A stretch of 64,000 nt of DNA from Mya arenaria (GCF_026914265.1 NC_069129.1:26775650-26839649), one strand, 5' to 3'. Shown: positions 25,171-37,528, numbered from the stretch's first letter. Notes: generated from the letters alone by a model not told the origin. Program-made: numbers and translations.

Positions 25171-27180
25171 TAGTGTCAGCAAATGTGAAAGAGTCTCTAG
25201 TTCTAGTAAATATGTCGTTAACTCTCTAGTGTCAGCACGGATGTGATAGACTCTCAAGTGTCACCATATATGGTAGACTCTCTAGTGTCAGCAAATGTGA
25301 AAGAGTCTCTAGTTCTAGTAAATATGTCGTTAACTCTCTTGTGTCAGCACGGATGTGATAGACTCTCAAGTGTCACCAGATATGGTAGACTCTCTAGTGT
25401 CAGCAAATGTGAAAGAGTCTCTAGTTCTAGTAAATATGTCGTTAACTCTCTAGTGTCAGCACGGATGTGATAGACTCTCAAGTGTCACCATATATGGTAG
25501 ACTCTCTAGTGTCAGCAAATGTGAAAGAGTCTCTAGTTCTAGTAAATATGTCGTTAACTCTCTTGTGTCAGCACGGATGTGAAATGGTCTCTAGTTCTAG
25601 TAAATATGTCGTTAACTCTCTAGCGTCAGCAAATGTGAAAGAGTCTCTCGTTCTAGTAAATATGTCGTTAACTCTCTAGTGTCAGCACGGATGTGATAGA
25701 CTCTCAAGTGTCACCATATATGGTAGACTCTCTAGTGTCTGCAAATGTGAAAGAGTCTCTAGTTCTAGTAAATATGTCGTTAACTCTCTAGTGTCAGCAC
25801 GGATGTGATAGACTCTCAAGTGTCACCATATATGGTAGACTCTCTAGTGTCAGCAAATGTGAAAGAGTCTCTAGTTCTAGTAAATATGTCGTTAACTCTC
25901 TAGTGTCAGCACGGTTGTGATAGACTCTCAAGTGTCACCATATATGGTAGACTCTCTAGTGTCAGCAAATGTGAAAGAGTCTCTAGTTCTAGTAAATATG
26001 TCGTTAACTCTCTAGTGTCAGCACGGATGTGATAGACTCTCAAGTGTCACCATATATGGTAGACTCTCTAGTGACAGCAAATGTGAAAGAGTCTCTAGTT
26101 CTAGTAAATATGTCGTTAACTCTCTTGTGTCAGCACGGATGTGATAGACTCTCAAGTGTCACCATATATGGTAGACTCTCTAGTGTCAGCACGGATGTGA
26201 TAGACTCTCAAGTGTCACCATATATGGTAGACTCTCTAGTGTCAGCAAATGTGAAAGAGTCTCTAGTTCTAGTAAATATGTCGTTAACTCTCTAGTGTCA
26301 GCACGGATGTGATAGACTCTCAAGTGTCACCATATATGGTAGACTCTCTAGTGTCAGCAAATGTGAAAGAGTCTCTAGTTCTAGTAAATATGTCGTTAAC
26401 TCTCTTGTGTCAGCACGGATGTGATAGACTCTCAAGTGTCACCATATATGGTAGACTCTCTAGTGTCAGCAAATGTGAAAGAGTCTCTAGTTCTAGTAAA
26501 TATGTCGTTAACTCTCTTGTGTCAGCACGGATGTGATAGACTCTCAAGTGTCACCATATATGGTAGACTCTCTAGTGTCAGCACGGATGTGATAGACTCT
26601 CAAGTGTCACCATATATGGTAGACTCTCTAGTGTCAGCAAATGTGAAAGAGTCTCTAGTTCTAGTAAATATGTCGTTAACTCTCTAGTGTCAGCACGGAT
26701 GTGATAGACTCTCAAGTGTCACCATATATGGTAGACTCTCTAGTGTCAGCAAATGTGAAAGAGTCTCTAGTTCTAGTAAATATGTCGTTAACTCTCTTGT
26801 GTCAGCACGGATGTGATAGACTCTCAAGTGTCACCATATATGGTAGACTCTCTAGTGTCAGCAAATGTGAAAGAGTCTCTAGTTCTAGTAAATATGTCGT
26901 TAACTCTCTTGTGTCAGCACGGATGTGATAGACTCTCAAGTGTCACCATATATGGTAGACTCTCTAGTGTCAGCAAATGTGAAAGAGTCTCTAGTTCTAG
27001 TAAATATGTCGTTAACTCTCTAGTGTCAGCAAATGTGAAAGAGTCTCTAGTTCTAGTAAATATGTCGTTAACTCTCTAGTGTCAGCAAATGTGAAAGAGT
27101 CTCTAGTTCTAGTAAATATGTTGTTAACTCTCTAGTGTCAGCCCAGATGTGATAGACTCTGTAAACTTACAGTGTTAGCA
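25170..27180 (+). repeat. satellite with 112-bp four-unit higher-order repeat
   Basis: Four related monomers alternate in fixed order: GTCAGCAAATGTGAAAGAG + TCTCTAGT (27), TCTAGTAAATATGTCGTTAA + CTCTCTAGT (29), GTCAGCACGGATGTGATAGA + CTCTCAAGT (29) and GTCACCATATATGGTAGAC + TCTCTAGT (27), summing to 112 bp. About 17 such blocks are present, some with a dimer (56 bp) gained or lost, for example around 26170-26230 and 26570-26640. Open frames repeating MIDSQVSPYMVDSLVS are artefacts of this array. Confidence 0.95.
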
Positions 27181-27704
27181 GATGGGGTACACTTTTTAGT
27201 GTTAGCCGGTGTGGTCGACCGAATTAAATACATTTGTAATTCGTTTATCTCCACTGCTGTTTTTCATGTATTTTTATAATAAATAACAGGTTTCAATGTT
27301 TGTGAAATTAAACTATCAATTTTGCGACATCATAACGCAAACGGCCACACATCATTTACCTGTAATATAAAGATCACGCGGAGAAAGCCCCCATTGGTCT
27401 TATTGATTGTGGTACTGACCTGGCTACTTCAAATCATAATCAAATTGACAAATTTCCAGTGACAAAGGCGAGATCGAAAAACGTCACCAAGTCATGGGGT
27501 AAGTAAAACAGTGGCGTTCAGTGTGAATAATACGTTTTGTTTGAGTAGCGTTGGAACGTTCCACTTGAATATGAATATTATATGCGGGTAAATACTACTA
27601 GAAATATATATTTTCCAGGTGTCAATACTCACATTTCATGCAAAACTAAAGCCTACATTTAGGACCCGTCATATCTTCTTTTTTAAAAGGCGTACACTAT
27701 AGGT

Positions 27705-27776
<72 letters not shown>

Positions 27777-28137
27777 GTATATATAATATATATAGTATTT
27801 AATGCATTATTATTTGACTTATTTGACTTTAATTATCAAAACAAAAACAACAAAATATGACGTGTGTACAGATTAAACATATAAGCGATATTTGGCGTGT
27901 TTTTACTGGGAAATTTGTAGTCATGTAACTATTAATTTTAAAAACAACAACAACAACAACAACAACATACAATGGCTAATTGTGTTTTTGACATGCACGT
28001 CAAATGTTTTAAACCAAATAATGCATAAAAAGAAAATATAAAACAGTTTTTTGCATCAACCTATATAGTGCCCCTTTAATAATAGCAACTTTAGCGGTTA
28101 AGGTCTCACCTAGGTTTCCCCTTTGGACAGGAATTAA
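27180..28137. other. upstream region of FReD-2 with microsatellites
   Basis: Contains a long (TAA/AAT)n tract at about 27706-27775, an (AAC)n tract at about 27944-27968, and a TATA-like AAATATAAAA near 28035, about 115 bp before the FReD-2 start. No other gene. Confidence 0.6.
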
Positions 28138-28158
28138 ACAGTCGCAGAAAGATCGAGC

Positions 28159-29543
28159 ATGGCGAAGGTGAAAGGATCAACCAGCAGCGGTTTAAAACTG
28201 TTATATTTTCCTGTTCTTCTATGGATCGTGTATGTCGAAGTATGTCCTTGTGCTGCCGCGTCATCTGCTGTGTACATGCGGGCAAATGTTCCGAATAATA
28301 TTGGAGATGCTACTTTTTTCAACGCAGGTTCAAGTTTGGAATGTCTAAGAATTTGTCGTAAAATAACAGCTGGGGAACTGTTCTTGTTTACTGCTACTAC
28401 TCAACCACACTGTGTATGTTTTTCCGGAAGCTCAGTGGTCGCGACGTTTGTTGAAAACGCCATTGGTGATGGTGTATATGGAAAACTGTTGACATCGGTA
28501 GGTATACGTGTGCTGCCTGTACATGTATCAATTTTATTGGAAAGGGCTGTAACTGATGTTGGCAAATTACAATCCCTTTGCGTGTCAGTTTTGATATGAG
28601 CGTAATCAATGTTACATTGTACTGTTTCTATGTTCTTTATCCATATTGTGTAAATATATCGGCATGTAAAAAATATGATTTTTTAAATATCAATAATGTG
28701 TAGAAATCCTTTGCAATATAGCATTTTAAGAAAGTTCGGGTTAAAGTTTAGTTTAAATAAGGTCATTTTATTAAGTAAAAAGTTATGGTCGTTTTATACT
28801 GCAAAATAGTAATAGAAACTCTTAGCTATACACATGCACTGCGAATTATTTCAACAATACACTGTCTATTTCAGCACCCATCTGATTGCCTTGACGCCTA
28901 CAACGGGGGACAAACAGCTGATGGCGTCTACAATATCCAGCCATTGGGTGGCGAGCCGACGACGGCCTGGTGTGACATGACAAATGGCGGTTGGACTGTC
29001 ATTCAACGAAGAATGGACGGTTCGGAGAACTTCGAGAGGCTATGGGCGGACTACGCAGCCGGATTTGGAAGCTGTGAAGCGGAATATTGGCTTGGCCTTA
29101 ACAATATACACCTTCTTACAACTATGTCCAGCTCGTTCATGGTTGAACTAGAAGCGTGGCCCGGGGAATCAGTTATGACTCACTTTGAAACGTACAGTAA
29201 CTTCAGCGTTGGATCAGAGGCTACCAATTTCACACTTCATGTTGACGGCTTCGTTGAAAGCAACAACAGCTTCGTAAGTTCGTTTATTGATAGTCAAAGC
29301 GGACGACCATTTTCTACAGAAGACAGAGAAGCCGAAAACTTTTTAAACAGAAACTGCTCATGGCTTACAAGAGGACCCTGGTGGCACGCACACGACTGTT
29401 TCCCGTTGTCGCTAAATGGGGTGTATTTCGTCGGTGGAACCTACAACTCCACGCGTTGGTTGTACGAGGGTATTGAGTGGTACAGACTCTGGAAGTACAC
29501 CTACTCACTGAAGACAAGCGTGATGAAAATCAAAAGAAATTAA
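28159..29543 (+). CDS. FReD-2: secreted PAN/apple-like + fibrinogen-related protein
   Basis: Two exons, 28159-28497 (donor GTAGGT) and 28875-29543 (acceptor TTTCAG), phase 0, 335 residues. Residues 1-36 form a signal peptide (MAKVKGSTSSGLKLLYFPVL, ending in a CAAAS-type cleavage site). Residues of about 40-113 form a PAN/apple-like module (SLECLRICRK, QPHCVCFSG). The rest is a complete fibrinogen-related domain: DCLDAYNGGQTADGVYNIQP, WCDMTNGGWTVIQRRMDG, EAEYWLGLNNIHLL, NCSWLTRGPWWHAHDCF, LNGVYFVGG. The usual DxD-type calcium loop before the NC is changed to TEDREAEN. Probably an extracellular lectin-like recognition protein; function inferred from family. It is transcribed away from FReD-1 with the satellite in between. 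Confidence 0.93.
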
Positions 29544-29624
29544 ACGATACTTAACTTTCGTGATTTTGTTTATTGGTTTTTAATATTTGACCAAACTATG
29601 GACTGATATACCATGAATTTCAAA

Positions 29625-29630
29625 AATAAA
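29625..29630 (+). terminator. poly(A) signal of FReD-2
   Basis: AATAAA 82 bp after the FReD-2 stop codon, followed by T-rich sequence. Confidence 0.6.
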
Positions 29631-31560
29631 ACATATTTCTTTCTTTAATATCATTGATTCTGCAGCGTTAAAAGAAAGTGTGTATTGTTAAAATTGAAAC
29701 ATAGAGCCCATGAGGATGACCACATGTTCATGTTTTCTACCGATGTGGTAAATATAAGGGGTACGTAATACATGAAAGATAATTAAATAGGACTCGTTCA
29801 CTTTTTTATATTATTTTGACTACATTTTTTTTCGACTTGATTTATTTTACATAGCAACTGTCAGACACCCGAACAGAAATTTGTAATTTTAGCCGTAAAT
29901 CATTCATTTTTCAATAGCATATGGCGAAATAAGGACTTTCTCTGTCATATTTCTAAAAGATCTCTTAATATCATTGAAACAAGCATTTTGTTCACAATTT
30001 AAACAAACTTTTTTTGTTTTGATATCTGATCCTACAATACGTGATCGCTTCCCTTTAAGGCATATAGATACAAGTATTACAGACATTCAACTGGACTAGC
30101 ACAATGCAGCAAACACGGATGCCACAGACATTAAGATTTGTTTAACTGTAAAACAAATGGTCAAACGGAAACATTTGACGGCGACTTATTTTGATCGAAC
30201 GATTTCTGTACTTAACCATTTTTTTTATTAAAACGAATCAACGAATTATTTCCTAATTGTCCCCAATAAGTTTTGCTATTGCTGAGGTGCTATGTTGAAA
30301 TAAGGAGTATTTTGACAGACATGTCTCTCGTGATCATACGCTTACGCTTACATCAATCAATATATAAATAATATAATCTACGTTGCAATGTATCTGCATT
30401 GGACCAATTCTAGGTAAAATCTCAAAAACATTGACATTTCAGATAATAACTTTTAACCTGTATAATAAATTGTGTCGGTGGGGGGCTCGAACCACTGACT
30501 GCCGGATTATTAGCTAGAAACGCTACGACTGACCGTTCTTGGCGACGTATCGCAAACTACAATTCTCAAAACATACATTGCCAGTTAAATAATGGGGATG
30601 AAAAAGAGCATGATTGACATGGCATTTTACGATCTATTACTGAGTATCAAGTTACCTTAATACAATTCACTTCTTTAATCCATTGACGCGTGCACATCGC
30701 AAGGAGGACACGGGACTCCCGTGCCTCGACCAAAAGCAGCGGCGTGGCTCTAAATAGGGAGCCCGTTCTTTTTTATAAAATGTCGGCGCTGTGGAACCAC
30801 ATTGATTTCATCGGCTCTCACAGCATTTTCAGACTAATCGAAAGTGTGTTTTTTTCATAAAAAAAAACATGCAGGGACGGGTTTCCTTAAAAGTAGTGTT
30901 TATAACTAAATGTCAAATGCCCGGATGTGGTCCATCCAGTATGCACTCTCTTTAACGTAAGCTTTAAGATACTATTTTGTATAAGTCTTAGTATTTATAG
31001 TTGGTATACTTTGAATTCAGTGTAATATCTGCAGTCTGAAAGGATTTTTATACATTAACTACATGTTTAAATACTGTAACAATAAAACGTATATTAAATT
31101 AATTTTAGGAAACAAATTCTAATAAAGGGAATTCGAATTAAATAGCTAGCAAATACAACATCTAATTATAAATAATATTTTGCATGTGAAGATGAAGGTT
31201 GTACTCTAATTTCATTTAGAGCTCGAACTACGTCACCAAGTACAACAATATTACATAACAGCATATTAATCAAAAACACAGCTGGCATACAGGAAAAATG
31301 AAATTCTCAAATACATCATACGAAATGAATTGTGTATTAGAATGTCATAAAGCATAATGAATGAACTGGCGGATAACCCCTTCCATAACCTTAAGCCTAC
31401 GTCTTTTATCTATATCAAGTCATCAACATGATTTAGGTAACATTTTAGGCGACTGAGCTTTTTTTCGGAGTTCCCATTGTTTAATAAGTTATTACTGTTA
31501 GAACATATGTAAATTAAATATGTACATTCCATTTATGTATTCATCAGTGAAGTCAAAGGA
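29631..31560. other. intergenic region
   Basis: AT-rich with one tRNA-like SINE head near 30465-30560. No other gene or clear repeat seen. Confidence 0.55.
30465..30560 (-). mobile_element. tRNA-derived SINE head (possible)
   Basis: On the minus strand a B-box-like GGTTCGAGCCCC (complement of 30481-30492) lies downstream of an A-box-like TAGCGTTTCTAGC, with anticodon-arm-like sequence between. This is typical of tRNA-derived SINE promoters or a decayed tRNA pseudogene. No cloverleaf is intact enough to call a tRNA gene. Confidence 0.4.
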
Positions 31561-31564
31561 AAAA

Positions 31565-33640
31565 TATTGTCACCAGTTGAGTGGAACATATGAATGTGTA
31601 ACAGGTGAACGACAAGGATTATGTGTATTGCCTCTCTTGATCTCGATGTTTTTAAATGTTTAAGAGTCAATTTTCTATGAAAAGAGTATTAATGGTATCA
31701 ATATTGATTCGTTTAAACTCCTTCTAATACTATATGCTGATGATTTTATTGTGTTTGCTAATAATGCTCCGGAATTGGAAGAAAGTCTTATTTATCATCA
31801 GAATATTGTGAAGGTTGGAAAGCAGGCAACTCATTTCGTATGGAGCCGGAAATATTGATTTTTTTGAAAATGATAATGAAATTCAGATTGTTAATAAGTT
31901 TAATTATCTGGGAACGGGTTTTACTCCGGGGGTGGGGGGGGGGGAGGGGGTATTTTCAGATGTCTAAAATATAATTGCAGGTCAAGCTTTAAAAGCATTT
32001 TTAAAGATGAACAAGTATAAATTTACAAACCTTACTATTAAACAGAAGTTATATTGTGTTGATAAGCTTATAACACACATTTTAAATAATGGTAGCAAAT
32101 GTGGCCAAAGACAACGCCATAGAGTGAATACATAATTATGCAATACTATACTGTAGTTATTAAGTACATGTGTTAATAATTTTAATAAGAAAATATATCT
32201 TACTTTATTGAATGGCTGTGAAAGCTACCATAATAAAAAAATGGTGTTCGTTATTACTAGATCTGTTTAATTCACTCGGTTTGTATGATGTATGGTTCTT
32301 CGAATAAGTAGGGGATGATAAATCTTGCTTATGATAAGGCAAAACTAAATGATAATTGTATCCAAAACTGGAATAGAAGATTATTATCTCTAGTAGAGCA
32401 TTGTTTTAGAGCAACAATATAGCATGTTTTAAACTCCAACCTTACTTAACTCATGCAGTATATTTTTTATTTAGTTTATTAAGGTCACGTGTACCTGTAC
32501 ATAGACTTATGATCGGGCGATGCCCAATCCTAGACCCGTTGATGAGAGGAATTGTAACACATCTTTAGTCTTATATGACGAATATATCACTTTTGATGTG
32601 GCCTATACTCTGATATAAGACGTAAATATATACCACTATTTTATAGACGTAGACCAACATGCAAAAGTTTATCCAATAAAATAAACTTTTGCATGTTTGG
32701 TCTACGTCTATAAAATAGTATGTATACTATATGTATAATGTTAACAATGTATTTAAGTTAGATTAGTTGACTTGTATGCGTCCTAATTATTGCATGTGTA
32801 TTGTGGTATATTCGTTTATCATGTAACGTTTTGTATTGTATAGTTAGTTACAAATATTTACTCTTTTCATAAACATGCATGATACACTTTTACATAGAAT
32901 TACTGTTACATAAGCGAGAGGTCAGCTTTAATTATTTAGTGAAACTAAATCGAAAATAATAGTTTCATTAATAGTATTTGCAAATACCTCTGGTGAAGTA
33001 ACTCTTACCTGTATAAAAAGTACGCTTTTAAAAGTACGCATGACTGTTTGAATCTATAAGTATGTATTAAATATAAATTTTGACTTTGGCACATACTTTC
33101 TGTCTGTATTGTTACGAGCCTGAATATTTACACAAAGTTTTCATGTACAAAGATTCTCTGTTGTATGTTACCTTAACAGTTTTAGACTAAACTTACCTGA
33201 TTCAGGTAAGACTATTACAATAGTAATGTTAAGGTTTTAATGATTCCCTCTAGTTTCGTTTTGTATATATTGTCCGATATAGGGAGTTTATTTGCAAATT
33301 ACGGATATTTACAAATATAATATAACTCTCTTCATAGAACAACTATTGTTATATACGTATATGAATGTGTATACTCTTTATATTCACTTATTAGTGATTA
33401 TGCATACACATTTATTGACATTTTAATTTAATTAATAGATTGCATTAAGAAATATTTTGATTTACTGAACTTATGAAGTTGATGTATTTGCTTATTCGAT
33501 ATTATTCGATGGTTGTTTAGTTTTGTGATATGAATGTATTGAATCACATGAAAAAACTTTATTGTATATTCATTTGTCCACATGGGCCATGGCCTTCTGG
33601 ATATTCTGTAAATAAATATTGAATCTTGAATCTTGAATCA
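31565..33640 (+). mobile_element. decayed non-LTR retrotransposon (LINE), 3' part
   Basis: Fragments of reverse transcriptase occur in several frames: GERQG near 31603, LYADDFIVFANNAPELEESL around 31730 with the catalytic YADD at 31733-31744, then NEIQIVNKFNYLG and, further on, thumb/C-terminal pieces such as YSDIRRKYIPL near 32615. The element ends with AATAAATATTGAATC and further TTGAATC copies at about 33610-33639, the kind of short 3' tail repeat many LINEs carry. Several frame breaks make it inactive, and its 5' part is missing. The clade is not settled (CR1/jockey-like by motif style). Confidence 0.8.
32633..32720. repeat. long hairpin-forming inverted repeat inside the LINE
   Basis: The left arm 32635-32671 (ACTATTTTATAGACGTAGAC onward) is followed, after about ten bases, by its near-perfect complement at 32682-32720. 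The arms are about 38 bp with one single-base gap or mismatch, so a local inverted duplication occurred at the end of the LINE coding part. Confidence 0.9.
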
Positions 33641-35180
33641 TATGCGAATATTTATGCTGTAATGCCACAGCAAAAATATGTTCCGTTCGAGTACTTGCTT
33701 AAAAGCACAATGAGAAAAACTTATTCCGGATGCCACACCAAATATTTAATTTGATAATCAGATTTTCTTTCCAAAAAATTGGATCGAGTGAGCGATTTTT
33801 AACACTTGTGTCATTTTTCATAAACCCGAAGCGAAGAGCAAATTTTTTTTTTCATAATCAATAAAAAGGAAGAAAACATTCTCAAAAGAATTGCCCTTTA
33901 ACCATTAATCATAATTCATCTGTTTTGAGTAAGAACAGATATGGATTAACCAAATTTCTTTATGATTATAACAAATTTTAAGTATGATGATCATTCTTAA
34001 GAAATAATAACCCTGCTTTAAGGAAATTTTTGAAACACCTTTTTTATCTGAATCATTTTCCCATCCTTTGTAAATAGTTTTATACATTTATTATGAATGC
34101 TATTGGCTATTTCAAAAGTGAAAGTTCATCATGTTTTTACATCTATAGGCACCATCAAAATAATTAGGAGTACGTATATATACATTTCAATTTCTTGATT
34201 TAATTTCATTTTGAATATCTCTGTTAATGCAATGACATGTCCTTACACAAATGAACAGTACCATGGTTTGTTCAGAATACTTAAAAGGTCAGGGAGTTAT
34301 TTTATCCCAGATTTTGTTGTCAAAGAAAACATATATCAAGGAAGGCTTAAATATTTCTTGGTCAATCCGAACCAGTCGTCCTTTCTATTATATATCGCTA
34401 TTTGTGACCAGATATTTGTTCGCAATTGATGTTTTTGTCAGTATTTGGTTAAAAGTGACTTTTAGACCACTTTTCAGACAAACAGTGAAACATATTCCAA
34501 TTGAGCTAAGAATTTCTTAAGGCATCTGTTGAGAGAACAGTTATCTTTGAAAATTGAAGTTAACATTTCAGTTGAAAAACAATAAAATGACTAAACATGC
34601 TTACTGTAAGCAGCCATTTTGTTTGAAATTATTAACACCAATGCTAAACCGGTTTATATTAAAAAAAAACATCGGTAACTTCCATTTACATACATACATA
34701 TATGCAATACAACTGCCTAGGAAAATTATAATAGATTATATTGTAGCCTTCAAAAAAGTTAATCCCAATACAAATCCGGTTCCCGATGAGACTATAGGTG
34801 CGGCCCGCAAAAAAAGAAAACATTTTTTTGTACATTTTCAAAATAAAAGGTGCGGTAAATCTGCGAAATTGAACATGTATTTGGTATGGACTAAGCTTAA
34901 TTGTTAAAACTGTTCAACTGAAATCATTTGAAACAATAAAATAATTTCCTGTACATTCAACATGAATGTTATCACAAACATGAAACTTACGTCTCCGCCT
35001 AAAAACAAAAGGTTACAATGGACTTCTGATAAGTTTCCTTATGGGAGTGTGAAAAATACATACCTTATTTATGTCTTTGCGGCAGAGTGGTTTATAAAGA
35101 ATATCTTATTTACGGGTATAGCATTTAAGAAAAAAAGTTTCAACAGTTTTGTTTTTAAAGGGAAAAGACAGTGTTCAAGG
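33640..35180. other. intergenic, upstream of Ig gene A
   Basis: AT-rich. A short segment near 33786-33850 (CGAGTGAGCG, ACCCGAAGCGAAG) resembles the complement of 59640-59710, so it may be a dispersed repeat. Open frames at 34554-34907 and 34962-35180 have Lys/Asn-rich composition without family features and are not called. Confidence 0.5.
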
Positions 35181-37057
35181 ATGGATAGCATGTACAAACT
35201 GAGCATAGTATTCATCTTATACATTCAAAGTTACATTGGTATGTATGTTTTTTTGTACACGAATAGCTTACTAATATATGTGTAGGACTCCCTCATGTTC
35301 TCGCTATCGATCAGGGTTTAATAACATATTCCAACAACTGCTTTGACTTTGTAGGACGCAGCACATTTGTAAGGCTAACAATTATACGAGGGTAGTTCAA
35401 GAAGTTTGTAGGCCGATAGGCGTCACTCGCTCATTCGCTCTCTTAAATTTGTGTCGTCTCGGGTTCTGAAGCGAGTAAACGTCCTGATCGTTTAACCATT
35501 GCTTTACGTAGGACACAGTAAATATTCCAGGATATTTATCCTCAAGAACACGAAGCAGTTTCTGCGCATCCGCGTAAGTAGCGGGATTTTTCTCATCAAA
35601 ATAATATCGCTCTAAAATGTCTTCTTTCTCTTTATTATCCATGAGTTATTAGGGTACTGGTCTAACATAGAATGAGAATTTAGCTATAAAAAGGGGTCTT
35701 TATAATCCTCGCCTTTAAATATACACAAACGATCTGGAATTAACAACACCAAGTACTAATGTAAAGTACACTCGCAACCCAGCAACTGCGGTTAAGAAGA
35801 ATAACGCTTCTCCGTATTTCCACGTCGTGTAGTGTAGCAGTTGTTTCTCTTATACTACACATTAATACAAAGTAAGGGCAATAAATAGCAAATCTTCGCC
35901 AAATAAGTAAATATTCGGAAACCGATTCCCTGCTCCCGATTCCCACTCACCTAAAAATACCACTACTGATATTAACTATTTTAATAAATCTTTGTTTGGC
36001 ACAATGCCTAAGGACACCCGGTCTCAGTCATCCAGTCATCCACAGAACCAAGGCAGTCCAATGTATTATTCTTTTAACTACGCATACTTTCATTGAATTA
36101 GCATACTTCCATCGGATGTGTATACTATCAATGAAAAATACGCATAATTCCTTTGAAGTATTCTTTGGAGTATCTGTGGTTACAGACGATGGGTCTCAGT
36201 ATGCTCCCTGGTAGGACATGTATGATTTATACCAGATAATAGCTTTCCATAATGCCGAAATACAACACTATATTAATATAACAAATGAAGAGTTATTTCT
36301 AAAAGTCTTAATACAGCATATTTTTTATCAATGCATTTAATTTTAATTAATTACATTAACACACTTGTCAGGACAATCCCAAGTCGAGCTGTCTACCAAC
36401 GGCAATTTAACGGTGGAGCTTTGTAAGAGCACGGTGATATGGTGCGCCTTCAATGTCTCGGATGATAATTTAATACAAGGAGTGTCATTGAACCTGACCA
36501 AAGATGGCATGACCAAAGTTCGTTTTCATCCGTTAACCGTAACAACACCTTCAAGCGTAGATCAATCAATTTCTGAAAGGGTTAAAGCTGAAAGATTTAC
36601 GGTGGACAATAAAAACGCAACGGTGACTTTATACTCCATCGAATCCAGTGATAGTGGCACTTATACCTGGACAGCGTCTTACTACAGTGGTGAAAATAGA
36701 GACACCTACCAGAACGCAACAGCGATCCAGACACTGACCTTTTCAGGTATCGTTTATAAATTATACTTTCTCAACGTACACATATGCGTAAATGTTGCAT
36801 TAACTCATACTTAGCAGTGAACAAGGTATATCAAGAACTTGCAAGAAATCCGAAACCATAATGTTGTCACTAGAATTTATTAGACAAAAGCTTTTTTATC
36901 ATTTTTCATAAACAACGCATTCTATACCCAAATTGCAGCCCGTTTTACACGTATTTCTTCTTCTTTTCTATAAACAGATGCAGGTTGCCCGACAGCTTCT
37001 TACAAAGTGGAACTCGTTGTTGGAATGCTTGTTGTTGCATTCATTTATTTACAATGA
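35181..37057 (+). CDS. Ig gene A: single Ig domain, short hydrophobic C-terminus without tail
   Basis: Three exons: 35181-35238 (signal peptide, MDSMYKLSIVFILYIQSYIG), 36372-36746 (Ig domain) and 36978-37057. All junctions are phase 1 with GT/AG sites; the product is 170 residues. The Ig exon starts GQSQVELSTNGNL and has the tyrosine-corner motif SSDSGTYTW, with Trp where the strand-F cysteine is expected. Its cysteines are at ELC and IWC, ten or fewer residues apart. The last exon encodes DAGCPTASYKVELVV + GMLVVAFIYLQ and then stops: a hydrophobic end with no basic or cytoplasmic residues, compatible with a GPI-anchor signal (candidate DAG omega region) or a tailless membrane anchor. Homology of the Ig exon to genes B and C is clear. 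Role inferred: cell-surface or decoy recognition receptor. Confidence 0.82.
35397..35642 (-). mobile_element. fossil integrase fragment, Polinton/Ginger-like
   Basis: An N-terminal integrase piece on the minus strand, with the family-typical patterns RYYFDEKNPATYAD, VKQWLNDQDVYSLQNP and RRHKFKR. It is a broken remnant inside the first intron of Ig gene A. Its downstream end runs into a mariner-like terminal motif at about 35386-35412 (TACGAGGGTAGTTCAAGAAG). Polinton versus Ginger origin cannot be separated from this piece; age unknown. Confidence 0.55.
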
Positions 37058-37528
37058 CATGATCTAAAGTGAAGGAATATTCGTATTCTTCTTCTTTCCT
37101 GACTGATGAAATATGAATTCTGTTATTGGACAAAGTAGTGATGACAAAAACATATTCTTTTTTTATAATACATTTGTTTTGTTTCTGTAACGAGGACAAA
37201 TGCGTGCTGAAATATATTCTTCTTCTTAACAACAACTTTGTTTTATTGTTTTATTCAAAAGCGAATCTTTACTTAACTGAAAGATTTTTATGACTTGACA
37301 CAATTGTCTTATGTTGAGCAAGGGGCAAAGCAGTCTCGGATACCTTCTTATTATGTATATTATTTATTATATAAATAACCTGATTTTTGTAAGTGAGAAA
37401 GTAAGAGGTTGTGAAAGTGGGTACAAACCGTTTGTGATAATGGGATAAAAAACATGGCCATATTCTGACAAAATACCATGAAATTGTACGCTCTGTGGAC
37501 AAGACGTCTTATAGATACACAAACATCT
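37058..37528. other. 3' flank of Ig gene A
   Basis: The first 190 bp match the flank of the relic at 20050-20260. Open frames on the minus strand are shadows. A loose ATAAATAA near 37370 could serve as poly(A) signal, weakly supported. Confidence 0.4.

Noticed and set aside
24299-27079. Many open frames with LPYLITLES or MIDSQVSPYMVDSLVS repeats
   Set aside because: Read-through of the 27/112-bp satellite; no start context, splice sites or non-repeat domain.
30465-30560. Functional tRNA gene
   Set aside because: B-box-like and A-box-like motifs are present on the minus strand, but no intact cloverleaf can be drawn; a SINE head or tRNA pseudogene is more likely.
34554-35180. Two Lys/Asn-rich frames upstream of Ig gene A
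   Set aside because: AT-rich composition with no family signature; the second only joins the real signal exon in frame by chance.
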